64,000 bases of DNA from the NCBI GenBank assembly GCA_002633005.1, contig NMRA01000247.1:392958-456957 (forward strand). The letters run 5' to 3'. The stretch comes from Phoronis australis. Its lineage: Eukaryota; Phoronida; Phoronidae. Below the pieces are notes generated by a model. That model made no database searches and had not been told where the DNA came from. It worked only from the letters and a program-made list of their open reading frames with translations. Position numbers and translations under genes: made by a program. Positions within the stretch are counted from its first letter, which is position 1, and every line of letters begins with the position of its first letter. Of the stretch, positions 1-10,706 are shown piece by piece.

Positions 1-509
1 TAAGGTAGTTTATCCACTTTAGCCACTTTGGTGGGTGGTTTTGAGGATGTCCCAGGAGTCGAGCTGTCAGACTTAGGGCGCTTAACACCCTGCTGAACAT
101 CGATTTCTAGGTTTTCAAGCTTCTTCTGAGCCGCCTGGCGAGCCCGCTTTGTCTTCCGCCTAGCAGCAGCAGAGAGACGGTGGGAGCTGCCATCAGGCCC
201 AGTTGAAGTGTTTCCGCCACCATTCGCTCCGTGAGGAGTGTCCGGGGCAGGTTTGGGGTTCGCGTCAGCAGCCACCCTAGCCGCTTTCACAAGCTTGGTA
301 ATCTCACTTTCCACTCTCATAGAAGAGTCCAGTGATTTCCCAGAGCAAGCGTCCACAGTAGGGGGTGCTTCCACTTGCCTTATAGAAACTCCTAGGGAGG
401 AGTCTTTGAGGCGGACGTCCGTGGCCGCAAAGACCACATTCGACTGCCCTGTGCGCTGGTCACTTGAACCCTGACCAGGGTGGGTTACTGGTTTTCGCTG
501 TGGATCCAT
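1..509 (-). CDS. partial basic, low-complexity ORF (possible retroelement ORF)
   Basis: An open frame begins at an ATG read from 509 downwards (MDPQRKPV...) and stays open to the window edge, about 169 codons, so the 3' end is missing. The first ~60 residues are mixed; a Gly/Asn/Pro/Ser linker follows (PHGANGGGNTSTGPDGSS), then a strongly basic stretch (RRKTKRARQAAQKKLE) and another Ser/Pro/Lys-rich stretch. No catalytic domain is visible. Together with its upstream tract it is richer in G+C than most of the window, as expected of a younger insertion. The layout of a disordered N-terminus with basic patches resembles ORF1/gag-like proteins of retroelements, but a host gene is not excluded. 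Identity is unresolved. Confidence 0.45.
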   Translation of the reverse strand, partial: MDPQRKPVTHPGQGSSDQRTGQSNVVFAATDVRLKDSSLGVSIRQVEAPPTVDACSGKSLDSSMRVESEITKLVKAARVAADANPKPAPDTPHGANGGGNTSTGPDGSSHRLSAAARRKTKRARQAAQKKLENLEIDVQQGVKRPKSDSSTPGTSSKPPTKVAKVDKLP

Positions 510-1400
510 ATAGCAAGTATAGGTTATGATTCAGGTCTGCATCCGCATTCACCCTATCCATAGGGTGGCAACAAGGCCCAGCCAAAGGCTTTCCTGCATC
601 CGCAAACCTATAGGATCTGACACTGGTTTCAACAGCTCCCTCCCCTGGTTCCTCCAAGCGAGCATATGACCCCCAGCGAAAGGGCTTCTGCTGCAAATGG
701 ACTACCCAGGTTCAGTATGTCTACCTCCAAGTGCCAGAACCTCGCAACCTCCCAGGGCTAACCGTGCAGAGGCTTGTCCCCTAGTGCAACAGGCGCTACT
801 CCGTGCACCGCGGTTTGCCCAAGATTACTTGATACGCAAAGTTCTGTGTTGTTTACCACCAGCCGCAACTGGCTTAAGACTCAAGAACCAGGGTATTAGT
901 TCTCAAGGGTTCCCGTGTCACCTGACCGGAGACAAGGGGTATCAATCGGACCCGAAGAGGTCAAAGTCAAGATACTCCTGACCAGGCGCCCCAAAGGGGG
1001 ATGATTGGGTTAGAGAGGCCTCCCACTCTAGAGCCACTGATCAATCACCCGAGAACAGAGAATGCTTCCAACAAGGTTTTCGGCATCTCATATCGTTCGA
1101 AACAACAGCGGCTGCTAAAGACAGAAAACCCCCTTCCCCAACCCGATCCCGCACAGTTTAGTCTGAGTAAACCCAGTCCATGTGTTGCCGCGTGGAGGCA
1201 CTGCACGAGTCTTGTTGTGGGAGAAGCTATGTACTGACAGTCGGAACTGAACAGCGGCGGAAGCTGAAAGCAGAGCACTAAGCAGAGCTAGATACTACTA
1301 CTAACTACACTACCACACTAGACGCTAAGCACCACAACCTGTGGTCGAAACCACCGACACACAAAGATTTCTTTAACAGGGCCATCGGAATGAACCAGAG
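510..1400. other. GC-richer tract upstream of the partial ORF
   Basis: This tract precedes the ATG of the minus-strand partial ORF and shares its higher G+C, ending near 1380 where AT-rich sequence resumes. Several short open frames occur on both strands, but none has a recognisable domain or splice pattern. It would be the 5' untranslated region or terminal region of the element if the partial ORF is a retroelement. No inverted or direct terminal repeat could be recognised. Confidence 0.3.
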
Positions 1401-3390
1401 TTATACTTTAACACGCGTAAATTAGGGTAAAAATGGGAAGAGGGTCCAAATGCGCCAAAGGCTACCCTGTCTCCTATGCTAACTACAAAAGGATTCACTT
1501 TTGGAGTTTAAAACTTTTCAAACTCTCCAACTACACAAATATAGAAGGAGTTTTAAAATTATCTGCAAATTTCATTTTTTACAAAAGAAGACATTTTGGA
1601 TAACACGGCATCTCTTTCGGAACTATTTCTGTATTAATGTGTCCACGAAAAGCCCTACCAAAGGAATAAGCTGTTCAGTCCCTTCACAAAATGGCGTTCA
1701 GAAACAAACCGCTGACTTTTCAGCTCCCTACAATTGGATCCACTGTAGCCCCGTCAAAAATATAGTCGAGTATCCCCTAATCAACCAACCGAGGCAGCTT
1801 CAAGGCATTTGGTTGTAATGATAAATTCACTTTCCGCCCAAGAAGCAAACTTTGACTTAGGCCACTTTGCCTCCTGTAGTATGGTTTTATGGGCGCATAA
1901 AATGACATACCGTGACGAGCCAAGTTGTAGAGCCTCTGGTTGATCATCAAGCAATAGCAAACGTCCTGAAGTCACCTCCAGTTTCAATAAGGAAGAATCT
2001 GAGACCGATAAGCGGTATAAATCAAAAGTTGTTATTTCAAATGAAGGCGGGTCTATTGCAGCTTTTATGTTGTTTGTGTATCACCTCTGCTTGCCAGATA
2101 CGCACACTGTAGCCCTAAAAATAATAATCCATCTACCACCACTGAGCATGACTGAGGAGAAGTCATGCATGTAGCATTTCCTCTCATATGTAATGGTCAG
2201 TGGGCGAAAAGCTACAACCCTGACATAGTGGTACTCAGAAGTCACAGGAATGAGTGTTATGATATAATGGCTGAAACTAAGGAACTACTCGACATGCTTA
2301 TGGTGGTGTCCAATATAGGACACCCCCTTTTAGCGAAATTTAGGCATAAGGGCCTATGTACGAGTAATTCAGTTTGAAAAGTAAAGCTTTACTTCGGATA
2401 TAAGCACATGGGTCTAAACATTGATTTTTGACACAAAGACGAAATCCTGGAATTTTTAATTCTTTCATTATCCGTAAAAAGATTATGTTTCTAAGTGATA
2501 GTTGTTCTTAATGCAGGACTCCAGGCCAGTGAGGTGTGTTAAAGGTAAGTGGAATGTATCCAATGTTCGAGGCTGTTAAGATTACTATGAACGCGTGACT
2601 GTTTGATTCCTTACTGAGAGAGCAATCAAAGGGAAATTAAATAGGAATATTCACGAAAATCAATATCTCATATTCAGTGTGATATTGCCTCCGCGTCAGA
2701 AGATTAAGATACGGCACTCGAAAAGGGCATAATAACATTAGTCTTGCATAACTAAGATGCATAAACAAATGTTGTGAAAGTGTTCAGTCAATTTGCCGAA
2801 GCGAAGGCGTCCCTCTTTGATCTGCACTTGCAAAGGTAAGGAGTGTTTTTTATTTCATGTCAGATCAAATTTTGCTGAAATCATATTATGGGGGTTTGCA
2901 TGGCCGTGGTCGAGTGATAACTAGTTACACGCAAATTGGTAGTCAGCCTAACACTAATTTTGATTGTTGTGGGACGTCAAAGGCATCGCTATTCAGTGCC
3001 ATGCAACTGAAATGCATTGTGTCCTGACATGCACGAATTTTATTTTAAGACAAACAAATCACGAACATTGTGAGAAATAACATGTCATCTTAGTGTTTAA
3101 TATTTATCAAGAAAAAACCCTTAGCAACAACCATGATTACCAAGACAATGGCAAACAGTTTTAAAAAGCTTATCCAAGGATGTTCTATGGTCACAGCTGT
3201 TGGTGGAGATGCACTCTAGTTGTAGCTGGCAGAAGTTTTGCCAAAATAAGAGGCTATTTTAACTAAAATTATGTAGGATTTCAGCTCAGAAGCATTAGTG
3301 TTGCATTTTATTGTCAGTATTTTTACCCGAAAAGAGAGGGTCCAAAACATATAATTCGTGTATTAGCTTAAGAACAACAGGGCCCATTTT
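1401..3390. other. intergenic, no gene seen
   Basis: AT-rich sequence without convincing exons. At about 1889-1903 there is a GGGCGCATAAAATG stretch that resembles the right end of the array element at 23490-25190. A weak tRNA A-box-like run lies near 2902. Nothing else stands out. Confidence 0.3.
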
Positions 3391-3399
3391 GTTTTTGTG

Positions 3400-3572
3400 A
3401 TTTCATTACAAATGGCCAATTCTCGCCGTTGTTTACAAGACACTCGTTGAAGTCAGTGTCTTGCTATTTACATATATGCTGAAAACATTTCGCTATTTGA
3501 AACCAGTTGGATTTGGCTCGACGGCAAAGCGTTCTGCTGCTGTTGCGTAGCAAATGGATACGATTCCGCGCT
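3400..3572 (+). repeat. tRNA-derived SINE-like sequence, copy 1
   Basis: A segment starting GTGATTTCATTACAAAT (about 3398) is followed by a tRNA-like block: A-box-like TTTGGCTCGACGGCAAAGCG and B-box-like ATACGATTCCGCG ending near 3570. The same two blocks, in the same order, occur at about 47158-47295. Arms do not pair well enough for a functional tRNA, so a degenerate tRNA-derived SINE is the better reading. Confidence 0.4.
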
Positions 3573-3599
3573 ACTGCTAATTTCTGTGAAATTACTTTT

Positions 3600-5518
3600 C
3601 TCTCTTAGAAGGTTTCTTTAAAAGAAGTTGTAAAAAATAGACGGCGCCATAAAAGGAATTGTAAAATGTTATGAAGAGATACTGTAGTTGTTTGAGAATT
3701 TTACGAGCCGGGTGACCACGGTAATTGCTGTTTCTCGCTCTTCTCTACGTTGAGGCCTCCAGCAACGCGTGTCAATTTTTATTAGACTTTTATAGCACTG
3801 TACATTACTCATGCCAACAACGGTATAGGAACAGTGCTCGTCACAGCGATACATGATTCAAGCACGTATATTTAAAAACGTGTTTTGAAGCTTAAATTCA
3901 ATTTCTTTTCACGTGTGGTAGATTGAGATGATTTTTGTTCTCTAATTACTTATGTTACAAATTTTTAACATAATTCTCTGAATTGATTTTTCACATTCTT
4001 GTGTCTAGCATGAACAACCGATCTTGGAAGGTTATTTAAACTGGCCTAGATATTTAGTTACCCAAAATCAAAAATTTTTACCGTGATGATACTTGATTTC
4101 CGTCACCAACAAGATCATCGAAACCATCAGCGGCTCAAGAAAACACTTCAGAGTTAATAGAAGTTGTCCAATCTTAAAGTTGCGACGTCGAAAAGGGAGC
4201 ATGTACGCACTGCCCGTGACTTGAGTTGTAATTGCGGCACAGTGGAAATGTTTTTAAAAACTTTAAACCCCAAAGTACTTCGGTCAACAATTTACAGCTA
4301 AACAGTGGGAGAAATCGTCCTTTAAGAATAAGCTCAAGAATTTTTCAGAGAGTACTTTTATCAGAGATCGCAGCAAACGCAAGCGTCAGTTGTTTCCATT
4401 ATGGTGCAGTTAGCACGCTGACACCATGACAAATCATTCAAACGGTTTTCGGAACTATCCATATGTTCCGTTGTCTGTGCACGTTCACGGTGCCTCTCTT
4501 GTATGTCTTGATCAATGAATTCCAATTCGAACCGATAGCTTGTGAAACCTAACGATCGACCTGTGAAGTCTACGTCGGATGAGCACTCGTCTAAGTCGGG
4601 ATTGCGAGTTGCCACGGTTGACGTTTATTATTGTGCGCTCTATTTCAAAATGAATTATTCTCATTCTAACCAATGCTGAAACAAAGATGCAATAAATTAA
4701 CTGACCGGGGCACCTTCATACCGTGAATAATACGCTTTCAAGGAAGTCATGTATTTTTAAAGATATGCGGAAATTTTCACCGCTCGTCCTTCTGAGCGGC
4801 TTGTACCAGGATCAAAGAGAGCGCGGCGCCGGAATCAGTGATTAACCGCATTGCCCGATGCGAGCAAGACCCAATTAAATGTAATTATCCGACCATAAGC
4901 TGTATTAAAGATCTCTGGCTGTACATAATGGCGAATTTCCAAAATACATAAACCACTAATTTCGTTATAAACGAACACCACGGCGGTATTCAGCTGGGAA
5001 AAAGAACAACCAAGTAGGGTTTTTGAATTTTAAAAATCGATGAACTAATAATCTAAAAACTACAACCATTGGGTACGATTGAAGATAAACTGCCGCGCGT
5101 ATTGATATACTCGGTGAATGTACAAACGCTGATCAAAGTTAACAATATCACATGGATTCATTTTTTGATATTCTTTCAATCCCATTTAAGCAGATTTTTG
5201 ACCAGGAAACAGTCATACTTATCTTGTGCCCACTTTTCATTTTTTATTACTGACAAAGAGCTAGAATAGTCAATGCCACCGAAATTGTCCAGAGATCCCA
5301 AATCTTCAGTTTGGTTATCGCCAAATTTGCACTTTTGTATGTATTTTATGATTTGAGTTTTAATAAAGATTAAACTTTAATGACACGTGAAATGTTTAGT
5401 GTACCTGTAATGTAGTAAGTTTAGGGATGGGCTCACAATGAACTTAACTAATTAAGTTTAGCTGGCGATCAAAATCTACTATTGTTTTAGTACTTTAAGT
5501 TTAAAACTTAGATATATA
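3600..5518. other. intergenic, no gene seen
   Basis: AT-rich sequence with only short open frames on both strands. No splice-flanked coding segment or repeat structure was recognised here. Confidence 0.3.
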
Positions 5519-5640
5519 GATTATTACATGGTGAAGTCGTTATCCCCCATATTCTAGAGCCCGAGTGGGTTTTGGAGAATTCTCCAAAATCCTCGAGGGC
5601 TCTGGATAAGGGGGATAATGACTGAGAACATGTAATAATC
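5519..5640. mobile_element. 122-bp near-perfect palindrome (foldback MITE candidate)
   Basis: The two ~60-bp arms are reverse complements with few mismatches. The left arm starts GATTATTACATG and contains GTTATCCCCCAT and AGAGCCC; the right arm contains GGGCTCT, AAGGGGGATAATGAC and CATGTAATAATC. They meet at TTTTGGAGAATTCTCCAAAA. The sequence could form a long hairpin in DNA or RNA. No ORF. The size and symmetry fit a foldback-type miniature inverted-repeat element. A short related sequence occurs at 56737-56772. Confidence 0.6.
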
Positions 5641-6214
5641 CATTTATTCCACATACTAAACGAGAAACATTGCAATAAATCGATCTACCTTTCTCGACTC
5701 TCCTCCGCTTTGTAACTACTTTCTATGTCAGAGGCCCGGGTCGGAGGTCGTGACCTTTTCAGAAAAGCCAAGCTATTTTGTCAAATAATGCTTTTACTCA
5801 AAACCAATTGAAAATTTAAACAAAATAGAAATATAAAATGAATCTATAAATTAAGGTTTAGCAACTATTATAGCTTACTGCACATTTTATCAAGCTAAGT
5901 TGTGACCGGGAAAATATCGTCTGCTAAAGTAGGTTACCATTGGTAACTGAGTATAATGCTAAAGCCAAAGGATCCTGGCGACACGATATCCGCATTCAAA
6001 TTGGAGATCGGTGATTTACAAGTGAGAGAACATGAGAGAAAAATTTCATTGAATTAAAATACCGAGTTTATGGAAATTATGCGTCTTATTTTTCATAATG
6101 TCGGCACCATAGACATTTTAATACTATATACCCCCGCCATTTTAAGCTGATATACGTACTGCGCGTCCCTCAACCGCCGAGAAAATTAAAATTAATTCTT
6201 CTCTCACGCACGCC

Positions 6215-6719
6215 GTCTGCTTATCCCAACCCCCTGTTGCGGGGGAACCGTTGAATAATGACGGGACAAGTTTTCACGGACGTGGGGTCATTTTTTCATG
6301 GGCTGAAAATTCTTTGCAAATATGAATTTTAAAGTAAGAAAACTTGGCTGCAATAGCAAGATCCTTAGCATGTGGCCAAGTATTTTTGGAATAGTCTTCA
6401 TTCAGTTCAGTAGTCAGATATTATATCCAGGCACGAGTAGTGTAAAAATGGCCTGTTGCCAAGTTGGGCAACTGAATGAAGGACTGTTCGAAAAAATGTG
6501 ATAGTTTTCGCTTCACCCCAGCTTCCCACATCATATTCCTGACCTGCATGCCGTTCGGTACTTTCACTCCCTAATTGCGGCATATATTGAAAAAGCAAGA
6601 TTTCCCTTGCCGTGCGTTACTCAGGTGACTCCCAGACCTAACCTAAACATCCGTGTATCGGAGATCGCCAATTGCGGGTATCGTGTCTGCTTATCCCAAC
6701 CCTCTGTTGCGGAGGAACC
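6215..6719. repeat. direct repeat pair with a small hairpin (6215-6250 and 6684-6719)
   Basis: GTCTGCTTATCCCAACCC is repeated 469 bp apart, in each case followed by a short hairpin with a TGTTGC loop and then GGAACC. In the first copy the stem is C-run/G-run; in the second a C has become T and the facing G has become A. Between the copies there is no recognisable gene. The second copy directly abuts the GTGGCGGATTTAG element at 6722. Confidence 0.45.
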
Positions 6720-6721
6720 CC

Positions 6722-6862
6722 GTGGCGGATTTAGAGGGGGGCTAATATCCCCCTGAAATTCTCCCAGATTCCATTTGGCAGTTCGGGAGTGCGAAAGTCC
6801 GACGGTCAAAATCAAGGCTAATACATGCGCGCACCTAGGGGGTGAAAATCCACAAAATTTCC
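6722..6862 (+). mobile_element. GTGGCGGATTTAG element, copy 1 (partial)
   Basis: Begins GTGGCGGATTTAGAGGGGG, continues with CCCTGAAATTCTCCCAGATTCCATTTGG and includes ATGCGCGCACC. It matches the left part of the copies at 8229-8546 and 27490-27640 (the latter inverted). No coding capacity. The GTGGCGGAT terminus is of the kind seen in hAT-type non-autonomous elements. The right end cannot be fixed in this copy. Confidence 0.5.
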
Positions 6863-7630
6863 AATATCAACTTTACCATAAGTACACATTTTGCAGGGAT
6901 ATGTTTGTTTTAATACAACAGAAGAAATCAGATTTTGGAATACTTATTAAGAAATGAGTTTTTAAAGCAGTGTATATTTCAACGGAGAATACATTATTCG
7001 AATAGGTTCGGGGATGTTATTTTTCAGAACTAGTAAAAATACATGTGATTGTCATTGATACCAAATATTTACTTAAGTACAATTAACAAACAGCATCATC
7101 ATTGGATAACAGCATATGCTGGTCAATAATCATCTTTTAATTGATCTTATATGGTCTCAATCACCAAGACTGATGTGGAAACAACGCATAATCGCTCCGC
7201 TTAAACTATGGTGGCAGAACATAAAAACTTAGTGGCATCACCTCTAAACTCCAAAACTTAACTCTTTGGCTGCAAGCATAACACTGCGAGCCCGCGGATT
7301 TTCTGACTGATGCCGTAGTGCTCCCAGTGTTTTCCGCTATTTTTGTCCTTTGTAGCACTGTCCAATATGGCGTCATATTGACAACGCGAGCTGCACGTAT
7401 CTGAGTGGTGCGCGCCCGGTCTAAGTGATGTCTATGGTTGCTACACTGCACACGTGGTCTATCATTTTCCCGCCGTAAGTGCATGAATCAATCAGATCAC
7501 TAATGTTTTCAAAAGCAAGGCATTAGCTTGATTCTTAGGGAGTCCTGTTACTGCTCTATTTATTTTCAAAACTTTATTGTGTTACTTTTATTTAATTTTC
7601 TGTTCAATTCAATGAGGCCACTTAATATAA
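6863..7630. other. intergenic, no gene seen
   Basis: No supported gene. A short palindromic CAATATGGCGTCATATTG lies near 7354-7371 and could bind YY1-like factors, but nothing else supports a promoter there. Confidence 0.25.
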
Positions 7631-7739
7631 ATGCATTCAACACGATTAATGCATTGTAAAAACCAAGAGTTATGCTCTATCAACATTAGACAAAATCAGT
7701 ACACCCCTTTCTTAAAAAATGGGTTACAATTTAGAAACA

Positions 7740-7962
7740 AAGGACACAATTTTCCATCACTTGCAACGTCGATTTTCGACACGGATGTTGGGGAAGAATA
7801 TCAGTCTGGCGACAGCAACACGGAATCGTACGAAGGCGATGATTTGATTCGTTTTGTTGCATGTCTTTTTTCGCTATCCGTCCAAGATTACTTGAGGATC
7901 CAGGAACAAGAACTGAACGAGGCAGGGTTCGTGATAACGTTGGTGAACGGTAACATCGCCTT
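7740..7962 (+). CDS. possible upstream exon(s), low support
   Basis: A 129-codon open frame on the plus strand (7631-8020) includes an acidic stretch (DTDVGEEYQSGDSNTESYEG). A good polypyrimidine tract precedes an AAG acceptor at about 7889, and GTTG|GTGAAC near 7948 could be a phase-0 donor that fits the phase-0 start of the exon at 10707. The minus strand is also open here. It may be a 5' coding exon of the gene starting at 10707, or chance. Confidence 0.18.
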
Positions 7963-8228
7963 AGAATTTGTGCACAAATATGTTTTCGTAGTTTTCTCAG
8001 TATGCCTATATGAACCATGAATCACAAACTGACCGATAATTATGCCGCTATTGTGCCAGCAGACGACATACTGAGGCCTAATCAGTCGGCACCGAAGTTT
8101 AAATTTTGCAATTAATTACCAGTAGCACTACCAAAAGTAATCACGACACCAACAGTTCTACAATTGGAAGACTTTGAATAGCGTTTCAATGCTGAATTTA
8201 TTTTTTTCGTTGAACTGGACAGTAAACG

Positions 8229-8546
8229 GTGGCGGATTTAGGGGGGGGGGGGGGCAAGGGAGCCGTGGTCCCCCCTAAAATTCTCCCAGATACCATTTGG
8301 GAGTTCGGGGTGCGAATTGCTGAGTAGCATATGCGCGCACCCAGAGGGTTCGGGGGGCGAATGTACAATGCATAGGCCTTGAACAAACCCCGTGTACCGT
8401 TTTTTTTTAGTAATAAGGTGCACAAACCCAAAAATTCGAGACCCCTGCATCCCTGCAATTTAGGTTGGGCGCGCGCATGGGGGGAAATTCTGGTTATTCC
8501 TGTGCCCTGCCCCTCCCCCAACTCAAAATCCTGGAACCGCCCCTGG
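8229..8546 (+). mobile_element. GTGGCGGATTTAG element, copy 2 (full)
   Basis: Left end GTGGCGGATTTAG followed by a long G run; right end reads AAAATCCTGGAACCGCCCCTGG, so the termini are imperfect inverted repeats with core GGCGG/CCGCC and CC(A/T)GGATTT. The internal CTCCCAGATACCATTTGGGAG is itself a small palindrome. No long coding frame suggests a transposase. A non-autonomous hAT-like element is the likely class. Confidence 0.6.
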
Positions 8547-8749
8547 TAAAGTAGATGCGAGAATTTCCCGTCAAAATACACTAACCGGAAACTGCCCCCG
8601 ATAATTTAGGAGAGTGTCGCCTCCTCTTGGATAGCACGGAAGAAAATGTCGGAGATGCGAATCTGTTGTCTATAATCTATGGCACAATGCCCTTTATTGA
8701 ACATGCAATTGTTGCGCGCGCTCATTTAAGTATTCTATTTTCACGTTCG

Positions 8750-8842
8750 ATGGCGTCAGCTGCTGAGTGGTGCAGTGATAAAGTCGACGACTCGAAACTC
8801 TTGCGGACCGGGTTCGAAACCGGCCTCGGTTCCCGCCAAAAT
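8750..8842 (+). repeat. tRNA-derived sequence
   Basis: An A-box-like GAGTGGTGCAGTGATAA is followed 35-40 bp later by a near-perfect B box (GGGTTCGAAACC). Flanking stems are poor and no clear acceptor stem pairs, so a tRNA pseudogene or SINE head is more likely than a working tRNA gene. Confidence 0.4.
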
Positions 8843-8879
8843 GTTATTTCATTAGTGAGATAACTAAATGGGTTATTAC

Positions 8880-10606
8880 ACGGTTGTATTGGCCATTGAG
8901 GTTAATAGTGTGGTATAAAAATTATCAGCCCGTTCCAGATAAGAAAAAAAAAAACAATTGGGCAGAAGCATTAAAAATTGAATAAAGAAAACCAATATGA
9001 AACTTATCGTTCCTTTGGGAAGTGGCCCTTTGTGAAGATAAACACAAGTTAACCTTTTTAGTCATTTTGTAATATTTATAATGTATAATGTAAAAACTAT
9101 CCTCCAGAGTTGCAGGCTATAACTCTGCAAATGTATGAGAAAACCAAATTGGGGGTACTAACAAAAACCATTGTTGAGACAGTAATGCTAGCAATTACCT
9201 TTCCACTTCATTAGCTCAGATCTACATCAATACAAAGGGCTTCGTAAAAGTTGCCTGGGGCATGCTAATTCAAAGTTTGGTGACAGAAAGCTATTGTGAA
9301 ACAATAACTCGATTGTATATCCTATGAGCAAATGTTAGGGGAATCTTTATTTAGATATTCATATACATTGTTCGAATCATTGTTACTGTGCAACTTTTGT
9401 CCTGACGGTTTTGTTGTGGAAGGATAACCTGACTTCGCGGCCCCCGACGAGCTAGTAAGTAGATTTGCAGTTTTGCGTCTAATTCACCAAAATAATCACG
9501 TGCACATTATTTCTTTGGCTCACTAGTATAGTCTTTCCGTGACTGGAAGTTTAGTTTCTAACTTTGGCTGGTTTATGTTCGTGATGTCTTCAGGCCGGGC
9601 GCGACGGGCCTGTGATCGGGTTCCGAGCCAATGGTCGGGATAACTTTTTGTGTGTTTAGAACTGAAAGAAATCGCAAGTCTAAAATTACAACACAGTCTG
9701 TATTTCACGGACGAATAGTGCCCAAAACTCCCGCGACCGACCTTGGTAAATTGGCCTACCGAACTTTGTAGGCTACGGTACGTTCCAATACCTATAAATC
9801 CGTAACAGCGAAATAAAACAACACCTTTGTTCAATAACTCGATGTATTTGTAAGGGTTTTACATCAAATTTTGTTGATTTATTGGTGTAAAACGATGAAT
9901 TCAACCGATAAGCTGACACCAGTAAGCGTGTTGTAAACTGCTGAACAGACTGCGTTCGAACGTTATTGGTTAATTTCGACACCTCCGTCTGCCTTCATGT
10001 GTCAGGTAAAAGAACCGTACTTGCTGTTATCGATCTAAATTGATACAAAATAAGTTGTTTTTTGGGGTGGAATTCTCCTTTAATATGCTTTTGTGGCCGG
10101 TTCCAAAGGGAAAGACTGAAACATCAAACACTCCTTGCCAAATAAAAAACAAGTGTAAGCTTATGAACTATCTTAAGCTCTTTAGAGTCAGCTACCGTTC
10201 CAATGTACTGAGCAGTGGTGTAGTGAAAACGAACTTCAAAGATGGGATCAAAATGTCAACTTTGTAATTTTTAATCAGTTTCATTTTTTCATGAAAGTAG
10301 AAATGAAGAATCCAGGCTAAGACGATACAAAAATGTTAAAATAGTAAAAAAATCCAAGTTCATTATTAACACTTTCCTTTAGGTTTGGGAGCTATTGCCC
10401 TTTACATTACCCATTTGTTTGCCACTAGCCCTCGCTGATATTTCAAGTCATAACTACCATGCCGAGTTGACTTGATAGTCTTTTTAGTTCCACACAATTG
10501 ATTTTGCAACAATCGCAAGATACTCTTACTGAACCAGTGTCACTCCACGTAGATCTTGTGTTGAAAAGTATCGCCAGAGCTTTTAGACTTCTTGATATAA
10601 TCTTGA
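8880..10606. other. intergenic, no gene seen
   Basis: No exon with convincing splice flanks and composition was recognised. The interval precedes the first recognised coding exon at 10707 and should contain the promoter and any 5' untranslated exons of that gene, but no promoter motif could be singled out. Confidence 0.25.
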
Positions 10607-10706
10607 AAGATGATCAGATATAAATTGCTTATTGTCGTGTATCATTTAAAAGTAAAAGTAACTGCCGACCTCGTGCAACAATTGCAGTCAAACCCTTTTA
10701 TTTTAG

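Noticed and set aside
8750-8842. Functional tRNA gene
   Set aside because: A and B boxes are good, but acceptor and anticodon stems do not pair; treated as tRNA-derived repeat.
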